The position numbers were made by a program, and so were the translations under genes. Below are positions 1 through 12,981 of a stretch of DNA of 64,000 nucleotides, piece after piece. Position 1 is the first letter of the stretch. Every line of letters starts with the position of its first letter. The notes below the pieces were generated by a model that had not been told where the DNA came from, did not search any database, and worked only from the letters and a program-made list of their open reading frames with translations. This DNA comes from Bathymodiolus brooksi. Lineage: Eukaryota; Mollusca; Bivalvia; Mytilida; Modiolidae. The stretch spans positions 97,741,689-97,805,688 of the forward strand of contig OY804578.1 of NCBI GenBank assembly GCA_963680875.1, written 5' to 3'.

Positions 1-1099
1 GAGACTTATTTTAACCAAAACCCGACCCAGTCTTTTCATGATTACGATTTACTTTTTAACACATCAATCAATTTAACAACATATTTATTTTTGAACCTTA
101 TATTTTTAAAGACAAATAAAAACACTGGTTAAATTATATTTATATTTTCATTTATGTGTACATATATATATATATATGTTTTTATTATCACTCGGATATT
201 TGGGTTGTGATTCAAATAACCCTTGTTAGGGTTGCTCATTTTGCTCCTGTGAGCTATAATATTTTGTTCTATATGTTTGTGGGTTTTAGTAGTATATACA
301 TATTATGCATAATTTAGATGAAATATCATTTTTAGAATCTCATTAACCTTGAGGATCTCAAAAAAATATAGTAATTACACATGTAGTAAGTTTACAGATT
401 ATTTTATTGGAAATTACATGGGTCTGTTTAGACAATGTTTCACATTGTCAGATTTTGTGACATGAAGAGGTTATAATTGTTGCTTTCAAACATAAAACCT
501 AAAAACTATGCAACCATGATTTAATTTTTTACATTTTATGCCACGATATAGCTGGAAATACTACTAAAGTTGGCATTAAAAACCAATCAATCAATCAATG
601 TTTGGTTTTTTCTAAAATTTTAATAGGAATTATGATGAACAATTTTACTATTGCTTTACCTTACATTATTACAAATATTTTGGATAACTGACTATCTTAT
701 TTCTAGATATTATTATGGTAATAAAAGCTAAAGCAAGTTTGATATGCATTTTGCATGTCACAAATATTTTTTTTATATAAATATGACAATATTTTAAGAT
801 GTACATGTATATTGTTATGAAAAAAAAATGTTTTTGTTGAGGTCAATTAATGTATGATATAGAAATATTATGACTATTTGAGAAAGGAGTGAATCAATAT
901 TAGAAATTATGGCTGCCATTATGTTTAATAACCACATTCTTTTTGCTAATATATGGTATAAATTTTTGCTAGAATCATAAATAAACTCTTGTTTCAATAT
1001 TTACTCACCTACTGAACATTAAAAGTGTAAAATTGGTTCCTCTGTGACGATAGTCCAAATTTCTTTCAAAAGGTTAATTATAATAATTTCTTATTAATG
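1..1099. other. AT-rich intergenic stretch, SINE 3' fragment only
   Basis: No gene is seen. Positions about 540-600 hold a SINE 3' end (gatatagctggaaatactac... with a caat-repeat tail). The rest is simple AT-rich sequence. Confidence 0.6.
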
Positions 1100-1773
1100 T
1101 AGTCAAACCTGCCTTAAAGGGCACCTGTATATAATAAATCACTGTCTATAAAGGGAAGTTTCGTTTTCTCCATGTCATGAATAATGCCATCTTCACTAGC
1201 CAGGGGTTACGATTCGGGTCCCACTTCTCTCCACCCTTGGCGGATCTAGAATACATTTTGAAATTCGCGGGCAATGCCACCTGGTGGTTTGTCGAAGTTG
1301 CACCCCTTAGATAGTCGTCATCGCCAGCCAATCAGAATCGTTTTGTTATACGTATGTTGGAGAGTTGAAAATGGCAGCGCCCAGTGAAGAAAAACTTATT
1401 GGTGATAAATTTAATTTGGAAGCACTTACCGTCAACCAAGTGAAAAGTTTCAAAGCTTTGGCAGACGGGAAAGATGTTTTCATTGGAACCAAAACAGGAA
1501 GTGGCATCTTTGCTTACATTTCGTCGATAACATGTGCTCCGTGTAAAACGTCTTCTGATTGGATACGTGTACTGGTAGCCGTAACCAATGAAATATTAAA
1601 GCGTGAATCCTCAAAATGTATTCTAGATCCGCCAAGGGTGGAGAGAAGGGGGACCCGAATCGTAACCCTTGGCTTGCGAAGATGGAATAATGCATACAAT
1701 TTGAACCTATATATAATGGGAAATGCTCAAAAGGTGCACATTTTCAGGTTCCCTTTATATACAGGTTTGACTG
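1100..1773. mobile_element. TIR DNA element, about 675 bp, with a RecQ-like fragment
   Basis: Long terminal inverted repeats: roughly 1100-1265 pairs with 1608-1773. The ends read TAGTCAAACCTG and CAGGTTTGACTG. The best-matched part (gatccgccaagggtgga and its complement) is near-perfect. The non-repeated centre carries an ORF start with a helicase-like motif. No target-site duplication is obvious. Confidence 0.7.
1365..1500 (+). pseudogene. RecQ-like helicase N-terminal fragment with decayed Walker A
   Basis: Reads FNLEALTVNQVKSFKALADG then KDVFIGTKTGSGIFAY. The layout matches RecQ-type Q motif and motif I ('LkxxQxxAlxxLxxGkDVfvxLPTGxGKSlxY'), but the catalytic Lys-Ser of Walker A is replaced by Ile-Phe, so it cannot bind ATP normally. 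Only the first part of a helicase is present and the downstream reading is unlike one. The fragment sits between the inverted repeats of the element. Family recognition is by motif only. Confidence 0.5.
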
Positions 1774-1779
1774 CAACTT

Positions 1780-4640
1780 CTTAACAAACAGGTAGGTATT
1801 AAATGACAATGATATTGGATCTCAATCATGTCAATGTTTTATAAAAAAAAAAATTTACTCTTTATTATCAGTTGTTTTACTAATACACCTTATTACTACC
1901 AAGCAAATGTGATAATTCAGATTTTTGTTTATATGAATTTTCATATGCCTGCAAAAATTCTGCAGTTGTATATGTTATTGTTTCTTTTTCATTGGCGTTG
2001 TCATCCATTTTTTAAATTGCAGAAGGGTATTCAAAATATTTTGGCAATATTATATCTCTTGTTAATTGATTTAGAACACTGCATTCTTTAACAATTTTAT
2101 TGTTAATTAATTTAGAACAACGTATTGTATTCGTTAGAAATTTTGTTGTTAATTGATTTAGAACAAAACATTTGTTAAAAATTTATTGTTAATTGATTTA
2201 GAACAATGCATTCATTGTTATATGGTCAAGAAGAATGCATTCGTGAACAATTTGATTGTTAATTGATTTAAATCAATGCATTCGTTAACAATTTTATTAC
2301 ATGTTTTTGTTTGTGTATTTTATTTGCTTTTGTTAATTTTAGAAGTTATATAAGTAACCTGACAATCTAATATCAATATTCTTTATTATGGTTAGGGCCT
2401 GTTCATTTAACATTGGGGGGTAAATCCAACCACCATACGATCATGGATATGTCTGTCCTTTTGATAATATTTCTTACAAAAACGGAGAAGCAAAAATTAT
2501 TTGCATTCATTATACAATGTTTTGAAAACATAGTTTGGCCAATGAATTGTAGTATATATTTTGTTGTTATGTATTAGTGTGATAGTTTTGGAGGGAGACT
2601 TAATTGGGGATACTTTTGGTTTCATGTTAATTATCAGTGCTGTTATCTTTTATTTTACAAAATCTTTGTTTAAAAGTGAGTGTTTTAAAATACGAGTATT
2701 TCATTTATTTTACAAATTCAAAATCTTTGTTAAAAGTGAGTGATTAAAATAATATGAGTATATCATCTATTTTACAAATGCAAACTCTTTGTTAAAAGTG
2801 TGTTTAATTATGAGTAATTTTATTTATTTTACAAAATACAATATCTTTGTTAAAAGTGAGTGTTGAAATCTATATCTTATAGTAATATTCATTTTTTTTT
2901 TTTTTTTTTACAAATCTATGTTTTTTAAAAGTGGGTGTGTTCGTAGTTGTGTGTGTGTTTGTATTCTGAGTACTATGTATTATGAATGAAGTGACTGTTG
3001 AATTATAATCTTTGACTACACACATTTCATTCATCAAACATGAGGTATATTTATATGACTCAGTCACATGTACTTGACACTTAATATCAATAAAAAATCC
3101 ATACAGACAATTGTAAGCAAATTGTGTCTTTTGCAATAGAATAGAAGGCTTTCAGAAAAAGGGGGCTTCTGTTGATAGTTGTCTGCCATCCAATAAATAA
3201 TGTGGCTGTGAAAACATTAGGTAGTTCTATGTCCAAAAATACAGCAGTTTAAAAGTTAAAACCTTTCGAGAAAAAATAAATCGATTTATGTCCATTTTTG
3301 CTGACTTTTGCATTGGAAGCCTTCTCTTTTGATATTGGATTAGACATTATTTTATTACCATTGACTGTATGGAATTTTTATTAATATAATGTCTAGTGCC
3401 TGTGTATGACTACACTGTTTTGAGAGATTTGGTGTACAGTATATGTGTGTATTTATACAGTATGTGTAAATAAATAACTGTTAATGATACATTAAAATAG
3501 AGGAATGTGAGATTGTATTTACTTAAGTATGTGTGTGTGTGTGTGTGCATTGTACATCATTTACCTACTGGCAGATAAGTTGCTGGTTTCGTTGCCTTAA
3601 TACAAGTACCCAGCATTTAATAACCTTATACAAAATATTGAATGTGTTGTTATACAACCAGAAACCAGTCCACATTCAAAAGTGGGAGATCTTTCAGGTA
3701 ACAGTCTAATTAAAATTACATGTTTGTTGTATCTTTTTTTTAATTTATTTATAACATCTAACAAGATCCTGTTTAGGGTCATGTCAGGTAACCTTTCATT
3801 CAACTTTGACCATCCAATCATATGCAAGACTGTTAAATATATTAACCAATCAGACAACAACTCTGGCATGTCATCAGTTTTGATACCTAAATATTTAGTA
3901 GGCTGATTGCTGATTGATTGGTTGAAAATATGAATCCTGACATGATCACACATGGGATGTTATTAGATGTTAGTAGAATTGGAAAAGGGTAAAAAAAGAA
4001 AGATACAACAAACATCTAATTTTAATTACATTGTTAAGGAAGCATCATGGTTGGTGGTTATATATGCAAATAACATTTCAATCAAAGCCTTATTATGGGT
4101 GCGAGTTTTTCACGATTGCCAAAAAAAAACCATTAAAATAAAAACAAATCTATGCACTTATGTTTTTATATTGTACTTTTGTATAGAAATAATAGCATTA
4201 AAACTTAAAATTTCGGAATATTTGGGATCATTATAATTGATCAATGTCAGATAGGAATTTATTTTTCCTCGATTATTATTACTTAAAGCAGTAAGAACTA
4301 ATGTTTTTGTGTTGTAAATCGTAATGAATATTCTAACCTCTACAAATGTATGTAAACGTGCAAAAATGTACAGGTAATGTTGTACAGTATATTACAAATA
4401 TAGATATATATATATAGTGACCTTTTAAAAAATGTGGGACAAATCTAAATATGGTCTGTTTGACTTCTATAACATACTGTAAGTTGATTAATTATCAGTT
4501 GGTTTTCTTTTTTTGTTGTTGTCAGTACTTATATATATATCTTGTATATTTATATACGACCTTACACAAATATTTTGATATTTATTTTTTCATAAAAAGT
4601 GGCCAATTTTACCAGCCTCCCTTGTTGAATTTATTATTTC
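1780..4640. repeat. AT-rich intergenic with two degenerate tandem repeats
   Basis: No gene is seen. 2052-2295 holds about five degenerate ~45-bp units around 'gttaattgatttagaacaa'. 2655-2935 holds about five ~55-bp units around 'aaaatctttgttaaaagtga'. 3529-3547 is a GT microsatellite. Confidence 0.6.
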
Positions 4641-4644
4641 AAGA

Positions 4645-4917
4645 TTTGATTTGATTTTTTGGTGTTTTAAGGCCACTTTCAGCAGTATTTCAGCTATATC
4701 ATGGAGACCAGTTTTAGTGGTGGAGGAAGGCGGAATACCCAGAGAGAACCACCGACCCTGGGCAAGCATTTGGTAAACTTTATCACTTGCGGCTGCGAGT
4801 CGAGTGCACCCTTTTTGTAATTTACAAAGCTGGGCATGAACCCACGCCGTATTGGTGATGGGCTTGTATGAGCTGTTAGATCCAACGACCCAACTCATTG
4901 AGCCACCCGGGTCCCCA
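4645..4917 (-). mobile_element. tRNA-derived SINE, family B
   Basis: Read on the minus strand it begins GGGGACCCGGGTGGCTCAAT, with a tRNA-like A box, then a B box (GGGTTCATGCCC), and ends in the shared 3' domain and a 'caaatcaaatc' tail. Same family as 39499, 48917 and 63578. Confidence 0.8.
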
Positions 4918-4934
4918 TATTTCAAGATGATATA

Positions 4935-5172
4935 TCATAAGAACAATGAGAGAAGAAAGCGTTAACAATGTTTGAGTTTAGAATACATGTTGGATAAATT
5001 GGGATGATACTTTTTCCACCATTACATGTGGATGTAAAGGAAAATGATAGACTATCCAACATTACACTTAGACCTAAATTAAAGTAAAAGAGCAGGACCT
5101 TTATTGCTGTTTTACATTTCAATCACCATAGGGTCTTCAACAATGAGAATAACTCATACCCTAAAATGGGTG
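4935..5172. repeat. Dispersed repeat flanking, and apparently seeding, the satellite
   Basis: Matches the complement of 52390-52570 over phrases such as gactatccaacatta, tttattgctg, gggtcttcaacaatgag and accctaaaatgggtg. Its last segment (gaaacagcccctagcctg) is the first satellite monomer. Confidence 0.8.
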
Positions 5173-7060
5173 AAACAGCCCCTAGCCTGAGAGTGGTACT
5201 CTTTACTTCACTCGATAAACAGCCACTAGCCTGAGAGTGGTACTCTTTACTTACCTTGATAAACAGCCCCTAGCCTGAGAGTGGTACTCTTTACTTCACT
5301 CGATAAACAGCCCCTAGCCTGAGAGTGGTACTCTTTACTTCACTCGATAAACAGCCCCTAGCCTGAGAATGGTACTATTTACTTACCTCGATAAACAGCC
5401 CCTAGCCTGAGAGTCGTACTCTTTACTTCACTCGATAAACAGCCCCTAGCCTGAGAGTGGTACTCTTTACTTCACTCGATAAACAGCCACTAGCCTGAGA
5501 GTGGTACTCTTTACTTCACTCGATAAACAGCCCCTAGCCTGAGAGTGGTACTCTTTACTTCACTCGATAAACAGCCCCTAGCCTGAGAGTGGTACTCTTT
5601 ACTTCACTCGATAAACAGCCACTAGCCTGAGAGTGGTACTCTTTACTTCACTCGATGAACAGCCCCTAGCCTGAGAGTGGTACTCTTTACTTACCTCGAT
5701 AAACAGTCACTAGCCTGAGAGTGGTACTCTTTACTTACCTCGATAAACAGCCCCTAGCCTGAGAGTGGTACTCTTTACTTCACTCGATAAACAGCCCCTA
5801 GCCTGAGAGTGGTACTCTTTACTTCACTCGATAAACAGCCCCTAGCCTGAGAATGGTACTATTTACTTACCTCGATAAACAGCCCCTAGCCTGAGAGTCG
5901 TACTCTTTACTTCACTCGATAAACAGCCCCTAGCCTGAGAGTGGTACTCTTTACTTCACTCGATAAACAGCCACTAGCCTGAGAGTGGTACTCTTTACTT
6001 CACTCGATAAACAGCCCCTAGCCTGAGAGTGGTACTCTTTACTTCACTCGATAAACAGCCCCTAGCCTGAGAGTGGTACTCTTTACTTCACTCGATAAAC
6101 AGCCACTAGCCTGAGAGTGGTACTCTTTACTTCACTCGATGAACAGCCCCTAGCCTGAGAGTGGTACTCTTTACTTACCTCGATAAACAGTCACTAGCCT
6201 GAGAGTGGTACTCTTTACTTACCTCGATAAACAGCCCCTAGCCTGAGAGTGGTACTCTTTACTTACCTTGATAAACAGCCCCTAGCCTGAGAGTGGTACT
6301 CTTTACTTACCTCGATAAACAGCCCCTAGCCTGAGAGTGGTACTCTTTACTTACCTCGATAAACAGCCCCTAGCCTGAGAGTGGTACTCTTTACTTACCT
6401 CGATAAACAGCCCCTAGCCTGAGAGTGGTACTCTACTTCACTCGATAAACAGCCCCTAGCCTGAGAGTGGTACTCTACTTCACTCGATAAACAGCCCCTA
6501 GCCTGAGAGTGGTACTCTTTACTTCACTCGATAAACAGCCACTAGCCTGAGAGTGGTACTCTACTTCACTCGATAAACAGCCACTAGCCTGAGAGTGGTA
6601 CTCTTTACTTCACTCGATAAACAGCCACTAGCCTGAGAATGGTACTCTTTACTTCACTCGATGAACAGCCACTAGCCTGAGAGTGGTACTCTTTACTTCA
6701 CTCGATAAACAGCCCCTAGCCTGAGAGTGGTACTCTTTACTTATCTCGATAAACAGCCCCTAGCCTGAGAGTGGTACTCTTTACTTCACTCGATGAACAG
6801 CCCCTAGCCCGAGAGTGGTACTCTTTACTTCACTCGATAAACAGCCCCTAGCCTGAGAGTGGTACTCTTTACTTCACTCGATGAACAGCCCCTAGCCTGA
6901 GAGTGGTACTCTACTTCACTCGATAAACAGCCCCTAGCCTGAGAGTGGTACTCTTTACTTACCTCGATAAACAGCCACTAGCCTGAGAGTGGTACTCTTT
7001 ACTTAACTCGATAAACAGCCACTAGCCTGAGAGTGGTACTCTTTACTTCACTCGATAAAC
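5173..7060. repeat. 44-bp satellite array, about 43 monomers, with 11-mer higher-order repeat
   Basis: Monomer consensus is 44 bp, containing aaacagcccctagcctgaga followed by gtggtactctttacttcact and cgat. Some monomers are 2-3 bp shorter. Marker variants recur exactly 484 bp (11 x 44) apart: gagaatggtactatt at 5365 and 5849, gagtcgtac at 5411 and 5895, cgatgaac at 5653 and 6137, cagtcacta at 5704 and 6188. Each monomer holds a small hairpin AGAGT-GGT-ACTCT. Confidence 0.95.
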
Positions 7061-7966
7061 ACTACCTCTGGGCATCTTTGTCGTTCTGGTGTATAAAATG
7101 TTATTCCCAGATGCGGCCCCTGGGTTATCAACATGAAAACAAGTATGTCTGTATATGGAATACCAGTTACTGTGTATCTATGGAAGCATTTGTAAGCTTG
7201 TATGTGATAGAAATCAACTGACAATAGTAGCTAAGGAATCGTAGCTCCCGACTGTTCTCTTTTTTTATTTTTGACCGTAAAAAAAAAGACATTTGAGGTC
7301 TACGGTTCTGCGGCTGTTGACAATAGAATAAACATGACAGACATCAGTTCAGTTTGAAAATCTTTGAAAGTTGCTTATTTATGTATGCAGTATTTTTGTT
7401 TTATTAAAAAAAATATTTTAAAGAAAAAAATGGAAAATGAAAAAAAATTAGTTTGAGAAATTTCATTTCTTTTCTCAGAATACTAATTATTTTATAAATC
7501 TGTAACAATATTAAAATATATCAATAAAAACAGTACAGTATTGTTGTGACAATATTTTTATATTTGAATTTAATTTCCTGTGTGTGATTTCTCCCCCCAA
7601 ATTTAGATTTGCTATTAATATTATAATATAAATTTATTTCGACATCTTCATTTTAAAATTTTTTGCAACCATTTTATTCATATCTAGACTTTCATTTTCC
7701 ATTCATGTTGCTTGTTTTGCTTTTAAAAAATAATCTAGACTTTTTAAATAAAAGAGAAATCATAAGCTGGAGAATTGAATTGCGTAATTGAACAAAGAGT
7801 GCTACATTTTTGTAAATAATATTTTTATGACATGTCATTGTTACTGCATTTTGAAGTTGTTAAAAGTGTGTGAATAAAGGGTATGAAATAATTGTTTTGT
7901 TTATTTCTATATGCCATCAAAATTGATGCGATATTTAATGGTTGCAGAGTTCCATTTATATTTTAT
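7061..7966. other. AT-rich intergenic
   Basis: No gene. 7230-7320 contains an imperfect inverted pair ending 'ctacggttctgcggctg', which resembles the TIR start of the foldback at 29.93 kb ('ctgcggaaccgtag'). Confidence 0.4.
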
Positions 7967-7968
7967 TG

Positions 7969-8192
7969 GTTAGAGTTATGGTGTTTAATGCCACTTTCAA
8001 CAATATTTCAGTTTTATTGGTCAAGGAAACCTGAGTACCTAGAAAAAAACCACCAACTTGTCACAAGTCACGGACTTCATCACATAATGTTGTATCAAGT
8101 ACACCTCGCCTGAGCGGGATTCGAACTCTCAGCATTATTGGTGATAGGCACCGATTGCATAATTCCAACTACCATATGATCACGACAACCCC
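7969..8192 (-). mobile_element. tRNA-derived SINE, family A
   Basis: Minus-strand copy. The plus strand reads the 3' domain first (gtgtttaatgccactttcaa) and ends with the complement of the B box (gggattcgaactctc) and a cgacaacccc terminus. Somewhat diverged. Confidence 0.75.
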
Positions 8193-8499
8193 TATTAATA
8201 TTATATGGTTACTGGTAGATGCCAAAGACATGAAGACAACCACTGCATATCAGGAACTACTTTACTCAATTGCACATATATTTTTGTAGCATGATTGGAT
8301 CTAAAGGACAAACTGATTACCTTTGGTGGAATGGGAAGGGGTTGCTATGTTTTTCCCCCATTCCAGAATATTTGTGTCCAATGAAACAAAAATCAGGTTA
8401 TTTCTTTATATAGCCAATCATTTATGAATTTTATGAATAATGGGCATGTAACAGTATAATATTCACATGACGAAATGTTGTCAGTGACTTGCTAAACGT

Positions 8500-9117
8500 T
8501 GTTAATTTTCTTCAGGTGCTCCCGTTTCAGGCCTTCAAGTGGTTTTTGGTCCAAAAATAGGGCTTTTTATAGGGCCGAATTTCTTGAAAAATGGGGTATA
8601 ATAGGGCAAATTTAATAATTTATAGGGATATTTCTCTCTACTTCACCCTTTTTCTACTTAAAATACTATATGAAATACATACCTATTTGTGTGATAATTA
8701 TAAAGACGCTTACCAATAACATCATACAATGTATACATACTTTAATCAAGTCTTGAAGATGACTGCACTACATTATACCTTGAGGAAAACCAAGACAGCT
8801 TTGACGTTTCTTAGAAATATTCAAGTACTGGATTTTATCATATCTACAGGTACATGTATTTACGATACTCTTGAAGGTTTTCAAAGGAGGGGAACGCAAA
8901 AAATACAACATCATAATTTTCGACCAATTAATTCTAATTTATAGGGCTAATATAGGGAAAAAGGCCATTTTATGCCAAAATATAGGGCATTTTAAAAAAG
9001 ATAGGGATTTTATAGGATATATAGGGCTGCTTGAAGGCCTGCCGTTTCTTCCATCAACAAAACTGACTGCCACAATATAACCGAAATATTATTAAAAGTG
9101 GCATTTTACACCAATAA
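8500..9117. repeat. Unclassified repeat with recurring 'atagggc' motif, then SINE 3' fragment
   Basis: 8510-9035 shows repeated 'tatagggc/atagggat' phrases and an inverted pair caggccttcaag / cttgaaggcctg at its two ends, suggesting a decayed TIR element. 9047-9117 is a SINE 3' domain in plus orientation. No coding evidence. Confidence 0.4.
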
Positions 9118-9924
9118 CCCACCCAATATAAAATATACATGCTCCAGATAATACCACTCTTCCAACTGTACGAGTATCCACTCAAATAACCCAATTTTCA
9201 CCAGAAGAAAACATCCTTATTTACAGTAATTATATGAAAGAATTATTTTCTTTGCTTACATTGACATTCTTTATAGCTATTGTTATTTCCAATTCTGGAG
9301 TTTTGGAACCAATCTAAAAACAAATTCATTTCAGAAAGAATGCAAATTTAGGATTCTCTCTTTTTAGAAGAAATATGTAAGGTTGGCGAATGGTTTAACT
9401 CTGCAACATTTTTGTGCCTGTCCCCAAAGTCAAGCCTTGCATTTCCATCCACATATGTTCTGTTTTTTTGTTTTCAATGATTTGAGGTGAGTGAGTTGCT
9501 GCTTTTGTTATTATTTGTGGAACTGTTAACTATATTTAAACTTTCTTTTCTTAGTCAAAAATCTTCTATCCATATTAACAATTATTTCCAGTAAAATTGT
9601 AAAAATTTTTGTCAAATAGTCATTTGTTTGCATTATGGTTAAGATTTGATATTGAAATATATTCTTCCAAATTTATGATAAGTTGTATATAGGTTTTAGC
9701 TTTCATACACATAATTATTATATTAAAAGAATCTGTATATCTCTATATGAAATTAATACATGGTATTTAACCAAAATGAATCAACATCACTAAAGTCGAG
9801 TAGAATCCCAGAAGAACCGAACACATTATTAAATTTGGTATATCTTGAAGAAAATATTTTCATAGTTATTTCCCTTTGACCAAGCAACTTGGGTGATGTT
9901 GTCTAAAATTATTTGACTTTATAA

Positions 9925-10135
9925 CTTGGTGTTTAATGCCACTTTCAACAATATTTCAGCTATATGTTGGCTGAGGAAACCAGAGTACCCGGTTAAAACC
10001 ACTGATCTGTCACATAATGTTGTATCAAGTACACCTCACCATGAAAGGGATTCCAACACACAACTTTAGTGGTGATAGGTACCCATTGCACAGGTAGTTG
10101 TAAATCCAGCCTTCATACGATCACGACCTTATCAG
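9925..10135 (-). mobile_element. tRNA-derived SINE, family A
   Basis: Minus-strand copy with the 3' domain gtgtttaatgccactttcaa and the terminus ccttcatacgatcacgacc. It has internal deletions relative to other copies. 9118-9924 and 10136-10636 around it are AT-rich with no gene seen. Confidence 0.75.
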
Positions 10136-10636
10136 TCCCATTTTGACTTTATAAATGTGTTTGTAAAGTCTGTATATTTATTGCTGTTGGGGAATTTGTG
10201 AACGACCTCGGAGGCGCTTATCCATTTTCAATAACCCATTCGCTACTATAAGTTTATTTCCCGAAAGGTCCAAACATTTGATAAACCACAATTGTTTAAT
10301 ATAGTCTGTATTCATTTCATCCATGGAGTGGATATAGTTGCTACATGTATGTGAAAATAAATTATACCAAAGCTTATAATCTACAGAGAACAAAATGGAA
10401 GCTTTATCTGTTACCAGTTTTGAGCAATACCATATTATCTACAATGTAGATAAATTTGATAACAGTACAGTTCACTGTAAATTGTAAAATTTAGCATAGA
10501 TTGTTTTAAATGAAGAATTAGTTTGCAAAAATTTTGAAGATTTTTTTCAAGACAATATCACCGAATCCCCAATGTCGCAACTGTACAATAATTTTGGCTT
10601 AACATTTTCGACAAATAAGTCTATCAACACTAACCT

Positions 10637-10846
10637 CCTCAGTGGTGTAATTGTTAGCGGTAGATCGTGGGCTTGAGCCAAACCAAACACTATAAAATTT
10701 GTATTTATTGCTTCTCCGCTAAGCAAGCAACACTAAGGAATAAAAGCAAAGACTGGTTAGCTCGGAATTGGAGTAATGTGTCAGAGTGGAGCAACATGTC
10801 TATCCACGGATTGTTTCAGTGAGTTAGCACTATAAAAACCAGTAAA
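10637..10846 (+). mobile_element. tRNA-derived SINE, family C, 3'-truncated
   Basis: Contains a tRNA-like head (gtgtaattgttagcggtaga... gggcttgagcc) and the family C body (aaagactggttagctcggaa, aatgtgtcagagtggagcaa). It stops near 'agcactataaaaacca', so the 3' domain is missing. Confidence 0.65.
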
Positions 10847-11113
10847 GATGTCCACTCTCTACTGTATTTTCAAGAATCCAAAAGTCTGAATATCAGCCCT
10901 TAAAGAAAACAGAAAAGCAATGACATTTGATCTAAAAGGTTGATCATTTCCTCTTGTAAATGTCAGACCAGAAATAAATAGTTTGATACCTTTTGTTAAG
11001 TGTCTAAAAATCCACAGAATGGTTAATAGAGTTTTGCTCATGAGCAGATGAACAATGTGAATGTAGTCATAAGTATGTACAACTAGGTGCATGAAATATA
11101 AACTGTTACACTA

Positions 11114-12820
11114 CAGTACAGTTGACAGCATATGCTGATAAATGCTGAGCATTTAAAAGGCTCAGCATTCAATGCTGAGGTTTTATTGGAGGTTGTAAAT
11201 CATGGGCTGATGATCAGTTTTATTACCCTCACCTGTAACAGATGGTCAGTAATTGAATAAACAATATGATCATAATGATTTCCAGGTAGATGTACCTGAT
11301 TCAATAGGTGTTAGTCAAAATAACCTGATCATGTATGTGTGATTTGTTACACTTGTGACTTTTTATTTAGTGGAAATATTTACAAAATAAATTTTCTATT
11401 TTACAATGTAGTAATGTTTTGATAATTCTGAAATTGAATTAAAATTTCTTTGTTTTTCAATTGATTTGTTTTGTTAAATTTTCAATTATTATCTGTATTT
11501 TAAAATTTAAAAGTAAATTATTTGAAAATATTTACATGTGTACAATAGATGTGTATCTATTCTTTTTTTAACCATTTGTTTGTTGTCTTTTTTTTATATT
11601 TGTATTTGTACTAACAAAAACAGTAAATTATTTAAAAAATGTTTAATTCAAAATTCATGAATATTTATGAAAAAGAAATTTATAGTAATTTAATTTTAAC
11701 CATTGAAAATTTCACATTTTATAAAAAAAATATATATGTATTTAATTTAGGAATCTAGTTGAATATGTGTGTGTGTGTTTTTCTTTTTCATTAGCCTAGA
11801 CAGTATGTCTCTAAGGTCAATTTATGACATGAGAGTGAATAAGTGGCAAATTACAACAAGTGTCCATAAATCCTTCATTGATTGAGATTTTCTATGTTTA
11901 CCATATCTGTGTGTTAAAATACAAAAAATACTTAATTTGTCATTTTTTTTATATTGAAAAGAATGTATATATGGCATATTTTTTTTAATGCTTAGAATGT
12001 ATGTTTAACAAAATAAGAATAAAAATGTAAAAAAAAAATGTTCAAGAAATGTCCTGAATAACAAAAAGAAAAGAAATTAATATTACCTTGGATAAAATGG
12101 ATTAAAAAAAAATCTAAAGAATCAAAACATAGTAACAAATATATTTTTGAAATTAGATTACATTTATTTGATTTATATTATTCCTCTGCAAAAACAGATC
12201 AAATTAATTACAAAATAATTTTTTTTTAACATTTTAAATACATGTATCATAAAAGAACAACTATAATATTGTTGTCAAAGTTGAAAAAAACCTCTTAAAT
12301 ACATGACTAACATGTACACACATGCACATTACATAGAAAGAAAATTCTTAAAATGTTAAATCTAATCTTAATTAATTAATCTATTGATTAAAATAGCATC
12401 ACAATTAATCTTGTTCTTCTTTGCCATATTTTCAGTTAAACATTCTTATATATCAAACACAAAATTATGATTTCATTTCAATTATTTGTTTAAATTGTTA
12501 GCTGATGCTAATATCACAAAATATTAAATTTTTTGAAAATATTATTTTATTGACAAATTTTCAAGGTACAGTTAAATGTATTAAAGTCCTTTTTCTACAC
12601 ATCAAAATCACTGAAATCCAAATATGCCCATTTCCTGTTATGTAACACAAACAGGTGTATATATTTACCTGTAAAATCAACAAGACACTACTGACCAGGT
12701 ATTTTATGGCCCTGTTTATTACCTTGGAGTTAATTAGCAGACCATCAGCGAAAATGCTGAGCCTGGCTCAGCATACAGATTATGCTCAGCATTTATCAGT
12801 GTATGCTGTCAGCTGTACTG
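11114..12820. mobile_element. TA-flanked TIR DNA element, 1.7 kb, non-coding
   Basis: Ends CAGTACAGTTGACAGC and GCTGTCAGCTGTACTG form terminal inverted repeats of ~40 bp that contain palindromic gctgagc motifs, flanked by TA on both sides (11112-11113, 12821-12822). Further weakly inverted subterminal sequence is present. The interior is very AT-rich with no ORF. TA duplication suggests a Tc1/mariner-type mover. Confidence 0.75.
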
Positions 12821-12981
12821 TATGTATAAAATAGTCAAATTTCACCAATTCCTACACAGTTTGTGGATTCAAAATGGCACCAAAGCAGGCTCAACTACAT
12901 GTTATAACTAATAATACTACAAAATATGAACACAATCTGTAGTACGTTCTCAGAAGAGTTGCATTCACAAGATCTTACTAT

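Noticed and set aside
4590..4925. Open frames in SINE copies (for example 4590-4925, 39486-39731, 48945-49262, 63651-63869)
   Set aside because: The same peptide phrase recurs in every family B SINE and is caused by the shared repeat sequence, not by coding constraint.
5173..7060. CRISPR-like array of regular repeats
   Set aside because: The monomers are contiguous with no unique spacers, and the genome is clearly eukaryotic.
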